Source: Siderastrea siderea (lineage: Eukaryota; Cnidaria; Anthozoa; Scleractinia; Rhizangiidae). Taken from it: 64,000 nt of DNA. Below, one piece after another: positions 24,493 through 36,087 of this stretch (positions are counted from its first letter, which is position 1; the number at the start of each line of letters is the position of its first letter). The translations under genes were made by a program, and so were the position numbers. The stretch covers positions 11,839,953 to 11,903,952 of the forward strand of contig OZ034978.1 of assembly GCA_964030785.1 (NCBI GenBank). The letters are read 5' to 3'. The notes under the pieces were generated by a model. It made no database searches and was not told where the DNA came from. It saw only the letters and a list, made by a program, of their open reading frames with translations.

Positions 24493-27391
24493 GTAAGAAG
24501 ATCATTGGTTTGCCGTCAAGGCTAAGAAGAGGAACGCTATCAGGAAATGTGCATCTTTTGCAGAGAGTTAAAGGGGAGCGTTCGATTTGCCTGATTTCGG
24601 AATGCGAGTACACAAACGTTTAAAAAAAATGGCTTGAAGCTGAATTTTCTTGGCATTCGAAATATAATTATCTAGAATTTTGTATATCGACAAGACTTAT
24701 CTGATGTTACAGTCGAAATATTTGTCAAAAGAAGCGTCACAAGAAAATTGTTTACTTTTTATTCTGGAATGCGGCAAATCTGAGAACCTGTTATATTTAG
24801 AATGCAGTTAAGCAAATGACTACATTGGTTTGGTAAGTCTTTAGATCTAAAGTTATTGTCTTAATAACAGAACAAGTAAGTTACATAAAGGATGCTTAGT
24901 TTGCGCAATATTGTTTGCTTAGTTTCCGCAATATTGCTGAAACCACACTGAAGGTATGTTCAGGTCAGTCTTGAACTACAATCCCCAAAGTATCGTTGAT
25001 GCTTTGGGTTGCTTCTTTCGGTGACACTTTTATGTTCAATAATTGGAAAAATATCAGGAGGTATAACAATTAGGCCAAACGTGGTTGTGCTAGCCAGTCA
25101 TTTAATATATTTCTTTTATAATTGAACAGTTATTTGAACTCAGCTATAGCTATAGAAAGTTCTAAAAGGGGAGATTAGAAGGAACATTGTTAAGAGGTTT
25201 TAAGTATCGATTGTCCAAAAAAGTGCGGTAATAACAGGGGCACTTAATCTGAAAGAATCCTTTAATTTCAAAGAAAAACCATTTTTTGATTTAAATTCCG
25301 TAAAAAAGGCGCATCCTCGATTGCATGTTTGAACGTTTTCATGTGTTTAATGTAGCCTAAGGAAAGGTATTAAATCGAAACGTATCTTAGGAATACTATA
25401 GTTGTATTTATTAAGAATAATGAAGTAGTAAGATCGCCTGAGACAGATACACTTGCTTAGCTCTATCAGAGATATGGAGTATATAAGAGGGACATTCTAC
25501 GCAGAGTAGTGTTATGAAGGTTCTGGCAGCGTTTACACGCAGTTTACAGCATTTTCAATCCATTGTTTACACACGAAGAACATCTCAGCGAGATATTTTT
25601 GAACATTCCCCCGAAATTATAACATGCTTACCTCAAGAAAGACACCAAACTTAGGCGAGTGTAAACTATTACTGTCTATGAGCCAACGTTTTAGCGTATG
25701 TAAAGAAATCTATCTACACGCGCCATACTGATTTCAATCAAAGTGGGACGAAAAAGTCATTCTTAAGGCCTTTGGAGAATTTAGGATTTCGTTTGAAAGC
25801 ATAGATGATTTGCATCAATTTATCTGATTAATTTGCAATTGAAGAACGTTGTTTGCAGAAATTAATCAGTGAAATTTATTTTATTCGTAAAACAAACCTT
25901 GTTTGCTCAAGTTGTGACTCAAAGCCGTTTACAAACTCGAATAGTAGCTCAGATTTTACCCAATTGCTTTCCTCGTCAATTTAGTTTTTTTCCATTTAAC
26001 AATTACGAAAAGTAGGTTGAAGAGGGCGCAAACACTAGTTTCCCTCTCGTTTGATTCAAAGTTATCATGCACGTTCGCTGCCTTTCGTATTAATTTTTTT
26101 CCAGCGGTTAAATTAGAAAGTGTAGGAATGCAATCTTAATTTTCGGCTCAGAATATTTTATTTTTATTAATTAACGGCGTTTTCACGTAAACTACAATGG
26201 TATCCATGAGAGTTACCTCATGTGCTTAATATGGAGCTTGTGGTATGGTGTTGCTAAATTCCTTTTCTTTTTGCAAAATCACTTCACATTTCCTCATGCT
26301 CTGAGGACTAACGTTTACTTTTGTTACTCGTTTCAAGTTGTTTCATCCAGTCTATGTTATTACGGTTACCAGTTTTTCAGCCTAGATTTCATGACAGACG
26401 CAAGTACAAGCAAAGCATATGCTTAAGCACCAAAAGTCATAAAGATACTGAGTAGCCCAATAGTACAATGATGCAATATTTTTTTTGAGTTTGAAGCTAT
26501 ACCTGAGTAATAGTGTTTTGTGCTTTCGCTTGTGCTTGCGTCGCTTGTCAGTTAGAGACAGACTACAGGTAATTTATAAGCGCACTTGGGGTTAGAAAAT
26601 GTATGAGTTTTATAGTTAATGCGCTCGTTAGATTGTGCGTCTTATAAAAACATAGCTTTTATACCCATTTCTAGGCTAAAATTTACAGACTGAATTTACT
26701 TGTTTTTCAAAAAGTACATTACTTAAGGATGTTTAAGAATATGATATTTGTTGAGCGTTTTTAGACTTGACATGTTAATTTGTTAAATGTGCGTCGTTTA
26801 TCGGGAATAACACTTTCGTCAAATCAGAGAGCGCACTTACATGTATTATAGATGTCGCGCTTGTAGAACATCTAGGAAGTGACTTTACATCAACTTCGTC
26901 CGTAGAGCACAAGCATATCTGATATCTGTACGTTATTAGACTTGAAGCTTTTCTAGGTTTGTTAATACTGTTACTGAGTCGCACAAGCTAATAAGCTTGT
27001 AGGACGTTGTTGAAATTAAAGTCTAGATTATTTACTAATATACTGAAGTTCTTTATTATCTGTGTCAGTCAAGCCTCTCAAACATCGAACTGAACAAGAT
27101 GGTGCACTGTGCCAAAACAAACCACACAAAAAGGGTTGTCAATAAGATAAACAGAAAAGCTGTTCTCGGAACTGTTCCTGGATCGGGCGACGCGGGGTAC
27201 CTTCACTGGTAAAATATCTTTACAGTAAACAGTGAAAAAAGGTTGTGCAGGGAAAAGTAGATGTGACATAACACAATTATTTTCTCTTAAAACTTCTTTT
27301 TTCATACTTTCCGAGGGCCTTAAATAACAATAAGCAATATGATAAGACCTAGAAACTGTCATGGACTGCAAGTGAATGACAAGAGAACGAT
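24493..27391. other. non-coding stretch after the recombinase gene
   Basis: AT-rich DNA with no convincing gene apart from the weak TATA/short-ORF pair at 25480-25654. CAATATTG motifs near 24905-24935 resemble the palindromic minisatellite of the 5-8 kb region. No polyadenylation signal for the recombinase gene stood out close to its stop. Confidence 0.4.
25480..25487 (+). promoter_or_regulatory. possible TATA box before a short ORF
   Basis: TATATAAG lies about 34 bases before an ATG at 25514 that opens a 46-codon frame ending at 25654 (MKVLAAFTRSLQHF...). The spacing is more like TATA to transcription start than TATA to ATG, so this may be a promoter for a transcript whose coding part lies elsewhere. 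Weak evidence. Confidence 0.25.
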
Positions 27392-27730
27392 ACCGTATTT
27401 ACTCGAAAGAGCGCAGCGGTGCTTATCAAATTTTTCGACTTGTCAGTGCCACGCTTATTGAAAACTGCCCCTTGCAGTCAGATGTAACCATTCTTAATCT
27501 TTGTTTGTTCATAACAACAGCACAGGAAGGACGCAATAAAAAGTTAGTTTTCAAAAAGGTCGAATCCAAATAAATAATAACAGCAATAACAATATCAGCT
27601 TTATTTTTATTTAGCATTCAGCATTAGCTATGTCAAAAATCAATAAGGGCCGCACTGCCGCTAGAAGGATGCGGTGCTTATTCCGAAGCGGCCCTTATTC
27701 GACAGGGGCGCTCTTTCGAGTAAATACGGT
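27392..27730. mobile_element. MITE-like element with 23-bp inverted ends
   Basis: ACCGTATTTACTCGAAAG at 27392 recurs as its exact reverse complement ending at 27730; the match runs 23 bp. The right-end sequence is repeated again at about 27927-27949 inside the 218-bp tandem duplication. No coding capacity; target duplication unclear. The terminal sequence is, from memory, a frequent coral and marine invertebrate repeat. Confidence 0.7.
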
Positions 27731-28095
27731 GGCCATTATATTCTGGGCGGGAATTTGCAATTTACCTTCTGTTGTCAATAAGACGCAGTTTAATTTTTTC
27801 CTAAAAGAGCGCAGTCACGTAGTCTAATTGTTTTAATGAGACAGAGAATAAAATGATGTGAACTGCGGAAATGAACCGCTAGAAGGATGCGGTGCTTATT
27901 CCGAAGCGGCCCTTATTTGACAGGGGCGCTCTTTCGAGTAAATACGGTGGCCATTATATTCTGGGCGGAAATTTGCAATTTACCTTCTGTTGTCAATAAG
28001 ACGCAGTTTAATTTTTTTCCTAAAAGAGCGCAGTCACGTAGTCTAATTGTTTTAATGAGACAGAGAATAAGATGATGAGAACTGCGGAAATGCAA
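27658..28095. repeat. 218-bp tandem duplication
   Basis: The block beginning CGCTAGAAGGATGCGGTG at about 27658 is repeated from about 27876 with only a few substitutions. Both copies include GCTCTTTCGAGTAAATACGG and the AATGAGACAGAGAATAA stretch. The short open frames in the two copies are near-identical by-products, not genes. Confidence 0.9.
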
Positions 28096-28100
28096 ATCAT

Positions 28101-28172
28101 CGCAGTTGTAATCGCAATTTAAGCAATTTCGGGCTAAATGTCGCAATTGCTTAAATTGCGATTACAACTGCG
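28101..28172. repeat. 28-bp-arm inverted repeat
   Basis: CGCAGTTGTAATCGCAATTT at 28101 is matched by its reverse complement ending at 28172; a third, diverged copy starts near 28403. These look like SINE tail sequences in opposing orientation. Confidence 0.85.
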
Positions 28173-28299
28173 GTGGTCACGTCTTCATTTCATTTGTATT
28201 GCCACAGATCCCATCGTTTTATTCTATGTTTCATTCCTTTCACGGGTTAAGATAAACTTAATAAATTGGCATGCTCCTCATGTATGGGTCTTTATACAA

Positions 28300-28450
28300 T
28301 GTAGCTTATTTGGTAGAGCACTGCAGCGCAAACGCAGAGGCCACGGGTACGAATCCCGTTGAAGCCGTGCAATCTTTTTTCCGGGCAGGCGAAATTCATA
28401 ATTGCTTAAATTGCTATTACAAGTGCGATGGTCACATCTTCATTTTATAA
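28300..28450 (+). mobile_element. tRNA-derived SINE-like element
   Basis: TAGCTTATTTGG (28302-28313) fits a polymerase III A-box and GGTACGAATCC (28345-28355) fits a B-box with one change. Between them a tRNA-like anticodon arm would place GCA in the anticodon, but base 33 is C instead of T and the stem has a mismatch, so a functional tRNA-Cys is unlikely. The sequence after the tRNA-like head (TGCTTAAATTGC, then GGTCACATCTTCATTT) recurs at 28144-28196, marking it as the SINE body. Confidence 0.55.
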
Positions 28451-29051
28451 TGAACATGCATCCAAGAAGATGAAATTGGAAAACAGCAATATTATTGATC
28501 GCGTAATTACAAGAATTGGGAACCACGTTCCTAAATCTGGCTACCTCATAGTAGATTTACAATAGGGTCAAAGGCAGTTTGTGTGACCAGTGGTTCTGTA
28601 CTGATCGCAGCAGTTGGGAGGTAATATACTGCAAACAACCCTTCCCTAAGACGTATACTAACAGCTTAAAGCGTTTTTAAAATACCGTATTCAATTTAGG
28701 CTCTAAGAATTAAAGTATACAATTCATAAATAGATTTCGTTGTTAGAACACATCAAGAAGAGAACAAAGGGAGACCTAAGTCAAAGCCCTTGTGATCCAT
28801 TGTGTGAAAAAAAAGAAAATACAAAAAAAAAAGCAATGTTAATTGGCCTTACTTTCCTACATATTTCATGTCTCAGTAAATAACTCTTACATTGTATATA
28901 AAAAAATGGTAATAAATTCGCATAAAGAGAAGTTTGTTTTGTTCGCCTAAAAGTAGCAAAAAGACTTAAAATCACCACAAGGTAATTTTACAACATTTTA
29001 GTTACTGAAACGACATAACCAAAAAATAGCTTTGAATTGCCAGAGGAAATA
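28451..29051. other. no recognisable feature
   Basis: AT-rich single-copy-looking sequence. No gene, repeat or signal was identified. Confidence 0.5.
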
Positions 29052-29226
29052 CCAAAGTTACTAAAGGGACCGACGAAAGTTACTGAAAGGATCAGTGGAG
29101 GTTACAAAAAGGAGCTGCGTCCCTTTCGTAACCTTCTCTGTTACCAAAAGGAGCAAGTTACAAAAAGGATTGTTACCAAAAGGATTACAGTTACAAAAAG
29201 GATCCTTCGGGGTTACTGAAGGGACC
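29052..29226. repeat. degenerate GTTAC(A/C)AAAAGGA repeat cluster
   Basis: At least six copies of GTTACAAAAAGGAT and near variants (GTTACCAAAAGGA, GTTACTGAAAGGA) are spaced irregularly at about 14-30 bp. It lies directly before the CATC microsatellite. The same core motif appears singly near 4448, 4630 and 4955. Confidence 0.8.
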
Positions 29227-29238
29227 GATGAATCTAAC

Positions 29239-29365
29239 CATCCATCCATCCATCCATCCATCCATCCATCCATCCATCCATCCATCCATCCATCCATCCA
29301 TCCATCCATCCATCCATCCATCCATCCATCCATCCATCCATCCACCCAATGGGTGGATGGATGGA
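29239..29365. repeat. (CATC)n microsatellite ending in an inverted copy
   Basis: More than 25 CATC units run to 29343, then ACCCAATGGGT leads into GGATGGATGGAT, so the end of the array can fold back on itself. Long open frames on both strands (Ser-Ile-His-Pro and Trp-Met-Asp-Gly runs) are translation of the repeat. Confidence 0.95.
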
Positions 29366-30242
29366 TAAAATCACGCAAGGGATATCTTCTGTTAAAACCC
29401 AGCGACTACGTTTCGCTCTCACTGGAGCAACACCTCGCGTGATGCAAAATCGGATGTATCAGACGCTTTGCCTCTTCCGATTGAATTCGTCGTCCGAGAA
29501 AAAAAACAAGGATACGAATTAATCTTGTCAGGTCTTTTGTTTTTGATCTAATCACTCTGTAATAAAAATAATTTTGCATTTGTTTAGCCAAAATCATGAG
29601 TGACTGATCATCCCTGGTTCTCCTTTGTTTGCCATGTAAAGCGGGATTAGGCCCACGCATTACAGAAATTAAACACGCAGGGCGATAAAACAAAAGAGAA
29701 GGGAGATCAGCGTTTGTAACAAACAAATCTCTTGCTGGCTTGCTGATATATCGGGTGATAATGCCCTTGACTGAAACGGTGTCCTTAAAGGTCAGTACCA
29801 TTGCTTGCGAAGTGTTGCTTCCCAGCCAACTGCTCATTTCTCAGAGAAAATTCGCACCTTCCAATATGTTCGCAGCCGTCATGTGGTTTGTACCACGTGA
29901 TGTGTTTTGTCCATTGAAAGGGGATTCCGCGACATAAGGAGAGTCAAAACTCGTTCCAAGGGACCTTGGGGGCTCGTACTGAATGAATTCAGTGATTTTG
30001 CTTATTCTCGAAGAAAGCAGTCGAATCAAATGGTCAGCAACGGTCAGCTATAGATTAGAAAGACAATCAGAACCGAAGATAACACACCGAAGAGATCAGT
30101 TTGCAGGAGTTTTCACGTGCCTCACTTGTAATTTCGCAAACAGAACGTTTTAAACGCGATCTTGAACAAGGCTTTTGCAGTGATGGGGTTTTCAGTGATA
30201 AAAAATAAGCTTCCGCTGAGCAGTGGTTTTGATGCACCTGAT
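29366..30242. other. unassigned stretch
   Basis: A 143-codon open frame exists on the minus strand at 29406-29837 but its composition is not domain-like, it lacks splice signals and no family is recognised. I treat the stretch as non-coding. Confidence 0.4.
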
Positions 30243-30246
30243 TTAA

Positions 30247-30450
30247 CCCTTAAAGCCCCAATAGTGGCAAGCATCTAATTTCTCCTTACGGTATCATAAC
30301 TTGATCAAACATACAGGTGATGATAATTAAGGAAATGATCACTTAAGATGGGTTGTCTTGATGTGTGATCAAATTCTCCCAGCTAGTACCATAAGAAACA
30401 TATGGAGAACAGTGAGGAGAACCTGCGTGTTGATATTGGGGCTTAAAGGA
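30247..30450. mobile_element. 204-bp TTAA MITE
   Basis: Bounded by TTAA at 30243-30246 and 30451-30454. The left end CCCTTAAAGCCCCAATA and the right end TATTGGGGCTTAAAGGA are inverted repeats. Internal blocks (CATCTAATTTCTCCTTAC, GAACAGTGAGGAGAA) recur in the opposite orientation at 33206-33408. The family is, from memory, abundant in scleractinian corals. Confidence 0.9.
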
Positions 30451-30454
30451 TTAA

Positions 30455-33201
30455 TAACACACCAAGTAACGCTTAAAGATCCGTTGAGGGCATGTCTGCT
30501 CATGGTGTAGTACTGGACGAATAAACGGGGTGGGGCAAATGTTCTATTGACTGTTTAACACATGTTGATCACCAAATGTTGCCACTGCTCTAGAGAAAAT
30601 GTTCAGAAAATGCTGAGTGAATGTGTTGAATGTTGGAATACTGAGGGCAATCTTTGCTGAAGTCGTTGTTTACATGTTGACAGTACATGTCGAAAGGTGA
30701 AGTTCTCCCGATAAGCCAACTGTGACGGTAGGTTTTTCCACTCTAAACGAACGGGACTTCTGGAAACTCTTGGGGGGAAATTAGACTCAAAGGAGGCACT
30801 AGCTTGTGCGGGAAGGAGCCGTCACTCTCTTGGTACTCAGAGATCTAAACCACGAACTGGACTGGGAAATAACAGCGACAACTTGAGTTTGGTCCAACAG
30901 CACTTTATTCTTCTCAAATCCGTAATCAGACATGTGATCGAAATGTATTATCACGAGAGACGTAATCGAAGAAAGTTAACATAGTGATTGTTTATATACG
31001 ATCTGTATACGAGTCTATTAATTGTTAACAAAGAATAATAGATGTACTAACAAGCAGATGCGAAAAGTAATCACAGTAAGGAAGATAAATTAAACGAAAA
31101 CAAGTTATTAACCTAAAATAACACTTCCAGAGCTCTACGTTGATTAGACCTATTCAAGTACGGCTCAGGCAATTAAGCTGTTTTCCGAATAACTACTGTT
31201 GGCTTTTTGTAATTATTTTTGTCCCTTATCATTATTGAAAATGAAACGTTTGAAAGGTTAAATATGTATACGTGTTTTAACACATTTTAGCCAATGGAAA
31301 ACCATATTTAAAAATATGGTTTTCCTTTGGCTAAAATGTGAATAACAAAAACGAAACATTTAAACTAAACCCGTCTAATCCGAAGGCTGAATAAGTATAG
31401 CGAAGCTTACTTAAACTAAATTTTACGGCTAAATATGAATAAAACATGAAAAACGACTGAAATAACTGATTGAACTCGGTAAAATAGCTGAATACGGAAT
31501 TTATTTCCGTGACACAACAGACATCGATCAGAACTACAAAGAGCATGTAACTAAATTCAGTTAACACGCGAAGTTTGTAAAAGAAAGGATAAGTACCGTC
31601 TTCAAACGATAAATATAAAAGTTGAGCATATTCAATTTGGTTAACATGCGACATCACCTCACTTGAAGTTTGAAAAAGAAAGTATGAAGACCGTCTTCAA
31701 ACGATAAATTTAAGCGTTACAAACTTCACTTTGTAAATAACGCGTATTTCAAAAGGAATATCTCCTTCAATTTTTAACAGTTTTCTCTCTACCTAATACA
31801 TTATAATTACTAAATGTGACAGTCTCTTTCAATTTATTACATGTTTCCGCTTGCCACACCTAGAACGCAAAGAACAATGAGCCTTTTGGCGTTGAACATG
31901 TTGCACGTTGTTAAATGGAATGGAGCCTGGGTCTGTTCCGTTTAAAAAAAAAATAACATGCTGAATAGCAAAAGAAAATATCAAGCTATTCATTGTGGCG
32001 CCAACAACTGACAACATAAAAAAGACATCGAACATTTGCTGAGAAAGAAAAATTGAACGATGTTGAATCACGTGCAATTATCCTAGGCCATTATTCTTTT
32101 TAAGATTAGATTTACGTTAGTGTTGGCCCACAGCAAATACTGGAATAGAAACGGGAGCAGCAAACAGATAATAAATAATCTGTTGATTAATCATGTCAGC
32201 TACATGCTCAGTGCATGACTGGGGCAGGGATTGGGCTTCTTGTTAACATGCCGCAATTTCCCTGAATGATATTAGTTTTTGCTATACACTTAACGGAAAG
32301 AATAAGATGTCAACGCAGAAAGAATTGTACGAAAGTCGTATTGATGAGAAGTGTTTGAAAATCTCAGGACGAGGGGAAATTGTGGAATGAGAAGACACTG
32401 GGAAGAAAGGCAAAATTTTTGTATCCTTTCGAGTCGAGGCAAGGAATAAGATGCACGTGAATCGTCTCACTTACCGATACTTTAAAGTGAAACAATTCTT
32501 GGAGTCGCTTTTTGTGTTATATAGAATCATAATCGAGGTTTCGGAAAGTATTAATCGTTTATAATCCAAGTATTATGGGTCACACGAGAAGTATGTGGTA
32601 TAGTTTGGCTTTACGTCTGAGCGTAGCTATGAAATATTGTTTGCGATATCAACCATTTTCATGACCTTATCGCGTTTTACCCTTTGAACCCAGAGCCAAA
32701 CGGGGTTGGAAGACGGGGTAGAAAATGCAAGACCAGAGCACATAGAAGTGGAAAAGACTGAGAAATACATAAGTAATATACACGAGTAAGCAATACATAA
32801 TTTCGTTGTAAAAAATAATAAACACGGAACAAAAAGGTCGAAACAAGTGAGTAAATCAACACCTTACTTCCCAAGGTGGCCAATGGTGGAACTGACTTGA
32901 CTGAACAACAACACGGAAAGTACAGTTGAGTAGCAATTATTTAAGTTGCCAAACTTAAGGATTTTTCCCGACAGAGAAACCTAGACATTTTCATTGCGAC
33001 TTACCTAATATGAAATCGCCGCTCCTTAACTGTTACCCTCTTGACTTTCGATCTTCAAATTCCCAACTGACTTCTCGGTTAGCGAAACACGTCCAACTCT
33101 ACATTCCTCTTTTTATTCGTCGGATTGCAACGGTGCCGTGTATATTAACCACTAGTCGAAACTGATCCTCCAGCTTGAGGCCTGTTTAACCGGTTTCGCC
33201 A
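30455..33201. other. gene-poor stretch
   Basis: Contains the 60-bp palindrome at 31281-31340 and a local duplication near 31565 and 31665 (shared ACCGTCTTCAAACGATAAAT). No coding region is supported. Confidence 0.5.
31281..31340. repeat. 60-bp near-perfect palindrome
   Basis: CACATTTTAGCCAATGGAAA at 31281 is matched by the reverse complement ending at 31340 with one mismatch and almost no loop (centre TTTAAAAA). It contains a CCAAT motif on one arm. Confidence 0.95.
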
Positions 33202-33205
33202 TTAA

Positions 33206-33408
33206 CCCTTAACCCCAATACCAATATGCATGTTCTCCTCAGTGTTCTCCTTATGTTTCTTATGGTACTAGTAGGGAGAATTTGATTAAACATCAACACA
33301 TTTCATGTTTGGTGATCATTTCCTTCATTCTCATGACCTGTTTGTTTGATCAAGTAATGATATTGTAAGGAGAAATTAGATGCTTGTCAGCCCTGGGCTT
33401 GTGCATTT
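33206..33408. mobile_element. second copy of the 30.2-kb MITE, inverted and truncated
   Basis: TTAA (33202-33205) is followed by CCCTTAACCCCAATA, and the body is the diverged reverse complement of the copy at 30247-30450. The far terminus is lost after GCTTGTCAG near 33400, with no second TTAA. Confidence 0.8.
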
Positions 33409-34290
33409 GCCCAACATTTGACGAAGCAAATCAGTGGGACCGTTTCGACAGGTTGCACACGTGGCTCTAAGCACGAGGTAAAGTTGCTGATTCGAGTCAC
33501 GAACCAGAGCCGTGGGCAAGTTTTAGTTGTCAATATATTTTGATTCTTGCAAGTTTCATAGTAAGGAGCTATTGATAAGCAGTCATTCTAATGTCGGGGT
33601 CGCAACAACGTGTAAGACCGTATAAGGTATATGGAATCTGGGATAACAAGCCACTGGCCGTGACGAGTACAGTGATGGAAAAAAGATACGTCGTTACCAA
33701 GAAGAAAGCACGATCTGAAACTTTAACAGACCACGTACACTTCAGTGACATTCTGCTGAGACAGACAAAGATTACTGAACAATTTTACACATAATCTTTG
33801 CATCATAATCTGAAAAAAAGCAGGAGAAGTATTTTATTGTACAGAGCAAACCCTCTTTGTTTAGCTTGATTCGAAGTCAACTCAGTCGTCACTCCAACTT
33901 GCCTCAGACTGAAAAGTAATCTTCCTGTTTGAACGAGTCTCTCGGTGTTGAGCGTGTTGAAACAAACTGGAGAACAAACCGGTAAATTTTTTTCAAGTCG
34001 CTTCAACTCGAAAATGTTAACTCATTTGACCATTGAAGTCGTGCCGGTGAACACCATTCAACTTCTGTGAACTGACCAAAAGCAGTGCAACCTCTGTAAT
34101 CGAGTCATGGGCTTGTCTTGCTCAAAGATGATCACATGTTACGATTTCCTATCTACAGCCTTCAACCTATTTTTACTAATAAAAGACGTATCGGAATCAA
34201 TTAACGGCCAGTTCTTCCTGGTTTCGCTGACTAAGTAAAAACTCCAGGCTTAGTAAAGGGAAGTAAGACTGATACAACCACATCTGCGTT
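33409..34290. other. no supported gene
   Basis: A 67-codon Lys-rich frame starting at ATG 33591 is the only mildly protein-like item and cannot be confirmed. Otherwise unique AT-rich DNA. Confidence 0.4.
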
Positions 34291-34299
34291 AAAAATAAT

Positions 34300-34308
34300 A
34301 AAAATAAA

Positions 34309-34362
<54 letters not shown>
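34300..34362. repeat. (AAT)n microsatellite
   Basis: A long run of AAT trinucleotides. A second array occupies 34510-34556 and serves as the tail of the LINE fragment that follows it. Confidence 0.9.
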
Positions 34363-34364
<2 letters not shown>

Positions 34365-34509
34365 CAGGCTGGCAATCTTGCATACAAATTCAAATCCCAT
34401 AGACCTTCTTGTCCCTGCAACAAACGGGGGAATACATGTGTTCCCACTAGATATGACAACATATGTCGACCAGGACTCTCCTTTTACAAGAGTCTTTGCA
34501 GAGGGATTT

Positions 34510-34893
34510 ATAATAATAATAATAATAATAGTAATAATAATAATAATAATAATATGCATTTAGAGCGTGCAAATTCACATAGGTTTTCAAATGCGCATTA
34601 CAAATATACATTGTAAATCAAAAATTAGATAAAAAATAGATTAAAAAAACAAAATAAAATATAGATTAAAAATTAAAAATTAAAAATATATATATATCTG
34701 TACACTAATAAAAAGCTTCTTTAAAAAGATATGTCTTCAGTGCTCGCTTAAAATGATCCATGAAAGTGATTCTCTTTAGTTCTGACGGTAGCTGGTTCCA
34801 TAATTTAGGCGCAGCCGCCGCAAAAGCCCTGTCACTGAGGGTAGATAGAGTCTTTACAACAGGTGGTAATGCTTTTCGCGAAAGAAGAATTTT
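34510..34893 (-). mobile_element. LINE 3' end with ORF2 C-terminus and (ATT)n tail
   Basis: On the minus strand a frame from about 34893 to the TAG at 34705-34707 encodes a segment containing RAFAAAAPKLWNQLP and FKRALKTYLFKEAFY. This is the characteristic C-terminal tail of reverse-transcriptase proteins of CR1/Jockey-like LINEs. The stop is followed by an AT-rich 3' untranslated region and an ATT trinucleotide array, the expected tail. The reverse transcriptase core is absent, so the copy is 5'-truncated and not autonomous. Confidence 0.8.
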
Positions 34894-35086
34894 TTAGTGT
34901 TTTCTTTTTGTTGGCCGATAGAAAAAAAAACCTATGATAACAAATATAGTAAAACCGGATAAGCAAGAGATTCCCCTGACCTCGATATTTCTGATGAACT
35001 ACAGAGCTATATGCCTAAGTAATATCATATAGATGCAGTAGATGAGTTACTTTCCTGTTGTTGCTGATCAAAAATCGTACGTTTTT

Positions 35087-35241
35087 ACGGGGGCGTAAAT
35101 CACAGGTAATACATGCGATTTCTGTTTTGCCACTTTCCATCCAACGTTTCGCAACTTTATAATTATTATAAAGTTGCGAAACGTTGGATGGAAAGTGGCA
35201 AAAGAGAAATCGCATGTATTACCTGTGATTTATGCCCCCGT
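35087..35241. repeat. 155-bp near-perfect palindrome
   Basis: Arms of about 75 bp, from ACGGGGGCGTAAATCACAGG to its reverse complement, differ at only a couple of positions and meet at CTTTATAATTATTATAAAG with essentially no spacer. GTACGT stretches on both sides extend the symmetry weakly. Confidence 0.95.
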
Positions 35242-35376
35242 CATTAAGTACGTACATTACTGGCTCAGTAAGTACCAAGCTACCGTAAAAGCTCTATTAA
35301 GCCCACCCCCTCCCTGGGGGGAGGGCTTTTTTAATTTCAGGCCTTATGAACGGGTGCTTATTAGAGAGGAGGCGGC

Positions 35377-35394
35377 GGGGGGGGGGGGGGGGGG
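35377..35394. repeat. poly-G run
   Basis: Eighteen consecutive G on the plus strand, a strong G-quadruplex candidate. Flanks contain TTAGAGAGG repeats. Confidence 0.9.
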
Positions 35395-36087
35395 AGCTAA
35401 TAGAGAGGGGTGCTTTTTTCAAAAACTTAAACATGTAATCTTAAAATAACTTTTGCACAAAACTCAAACACTGTTAACATACTTCTTACCAAGAAAGACC
35501 ACCCAATTTATGTTTTTCTTCCCAGCCTCAGTTTATAAAAATATACACCAACTGCAACTTAAGTGGGTGGCTACTTTTCTGAAATTAAAATAAGTGTCTT
35601 CTGCTCAGCATAGTCAGAATGGAAATGGCTTCCAGCTGGAAAAAATTGGTTCGATCAGTTACCTCAACTTTCTATGAACTAAAACATCTGATGTATTAAA
35701 ATTTGACTTATAACAGACTGCAGAAAATTAGACTGATATCACTGATTAGAGTATAAATGTCACATAATACAGTGCACAACCCTATCCTAATGTTCTGTTT
35801 TGGTTGAACGTCTAATTTATACAATTTAAAAAGACATCAAAAACAGCCCTTACTTCCATCCTAACCTCCCCTTTCATGGGGCCTGAGTAAAATAAGCCTC
35901 GTGGAATCTTAATACAAAATTTTTAAGGACTATCATTATCTAGGAACTTAAACACTGAACAAATCAATGAGTATGGAGTTCCGACGCTTTCGCAGGCCTC
36001 CTCGGAAGACGCCCTGCTGTTACGTGTCAAAAGCTATTACGTAGCAGTAGTCCAGTTGTACTTTCTGGGAATCGGAGGCATGCGCAG

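Larger units (their letters stand above)
34894..36087. other. non-coding, possible promoter side of the 36.1-kb gene
   Basis: Holds the long palindrome at 35087-35241 and a run of 18 G (35377-35394) within CTTATTAGAGAGG repeats. The last 150 bases before 36088 are CpG-containing and may be the promoter of the plus-strand gene. Confidence 0.4.

Noticed and set aside
27630..28146. Near-identical 60-75-codon frames in tandem
   Set aside because: They are by-products of the 218-bp duplication.
28300..28371. Functional tRNA-Cys gene
   Set aside because: C at position 33, a stem mismatch and attached repeated tail sequence indicate a SINE head.
29061..29442. Frames made of Trp-Met-Asp-Gly or Ser-Ile-His-Pro runs
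   Set aside because: They are translations of the CATC microsatellite.
29406..29837. 143-codon minus-strand open frame
   Set aside because: No splice or start context, no domain-like pattern, and no family recognised.
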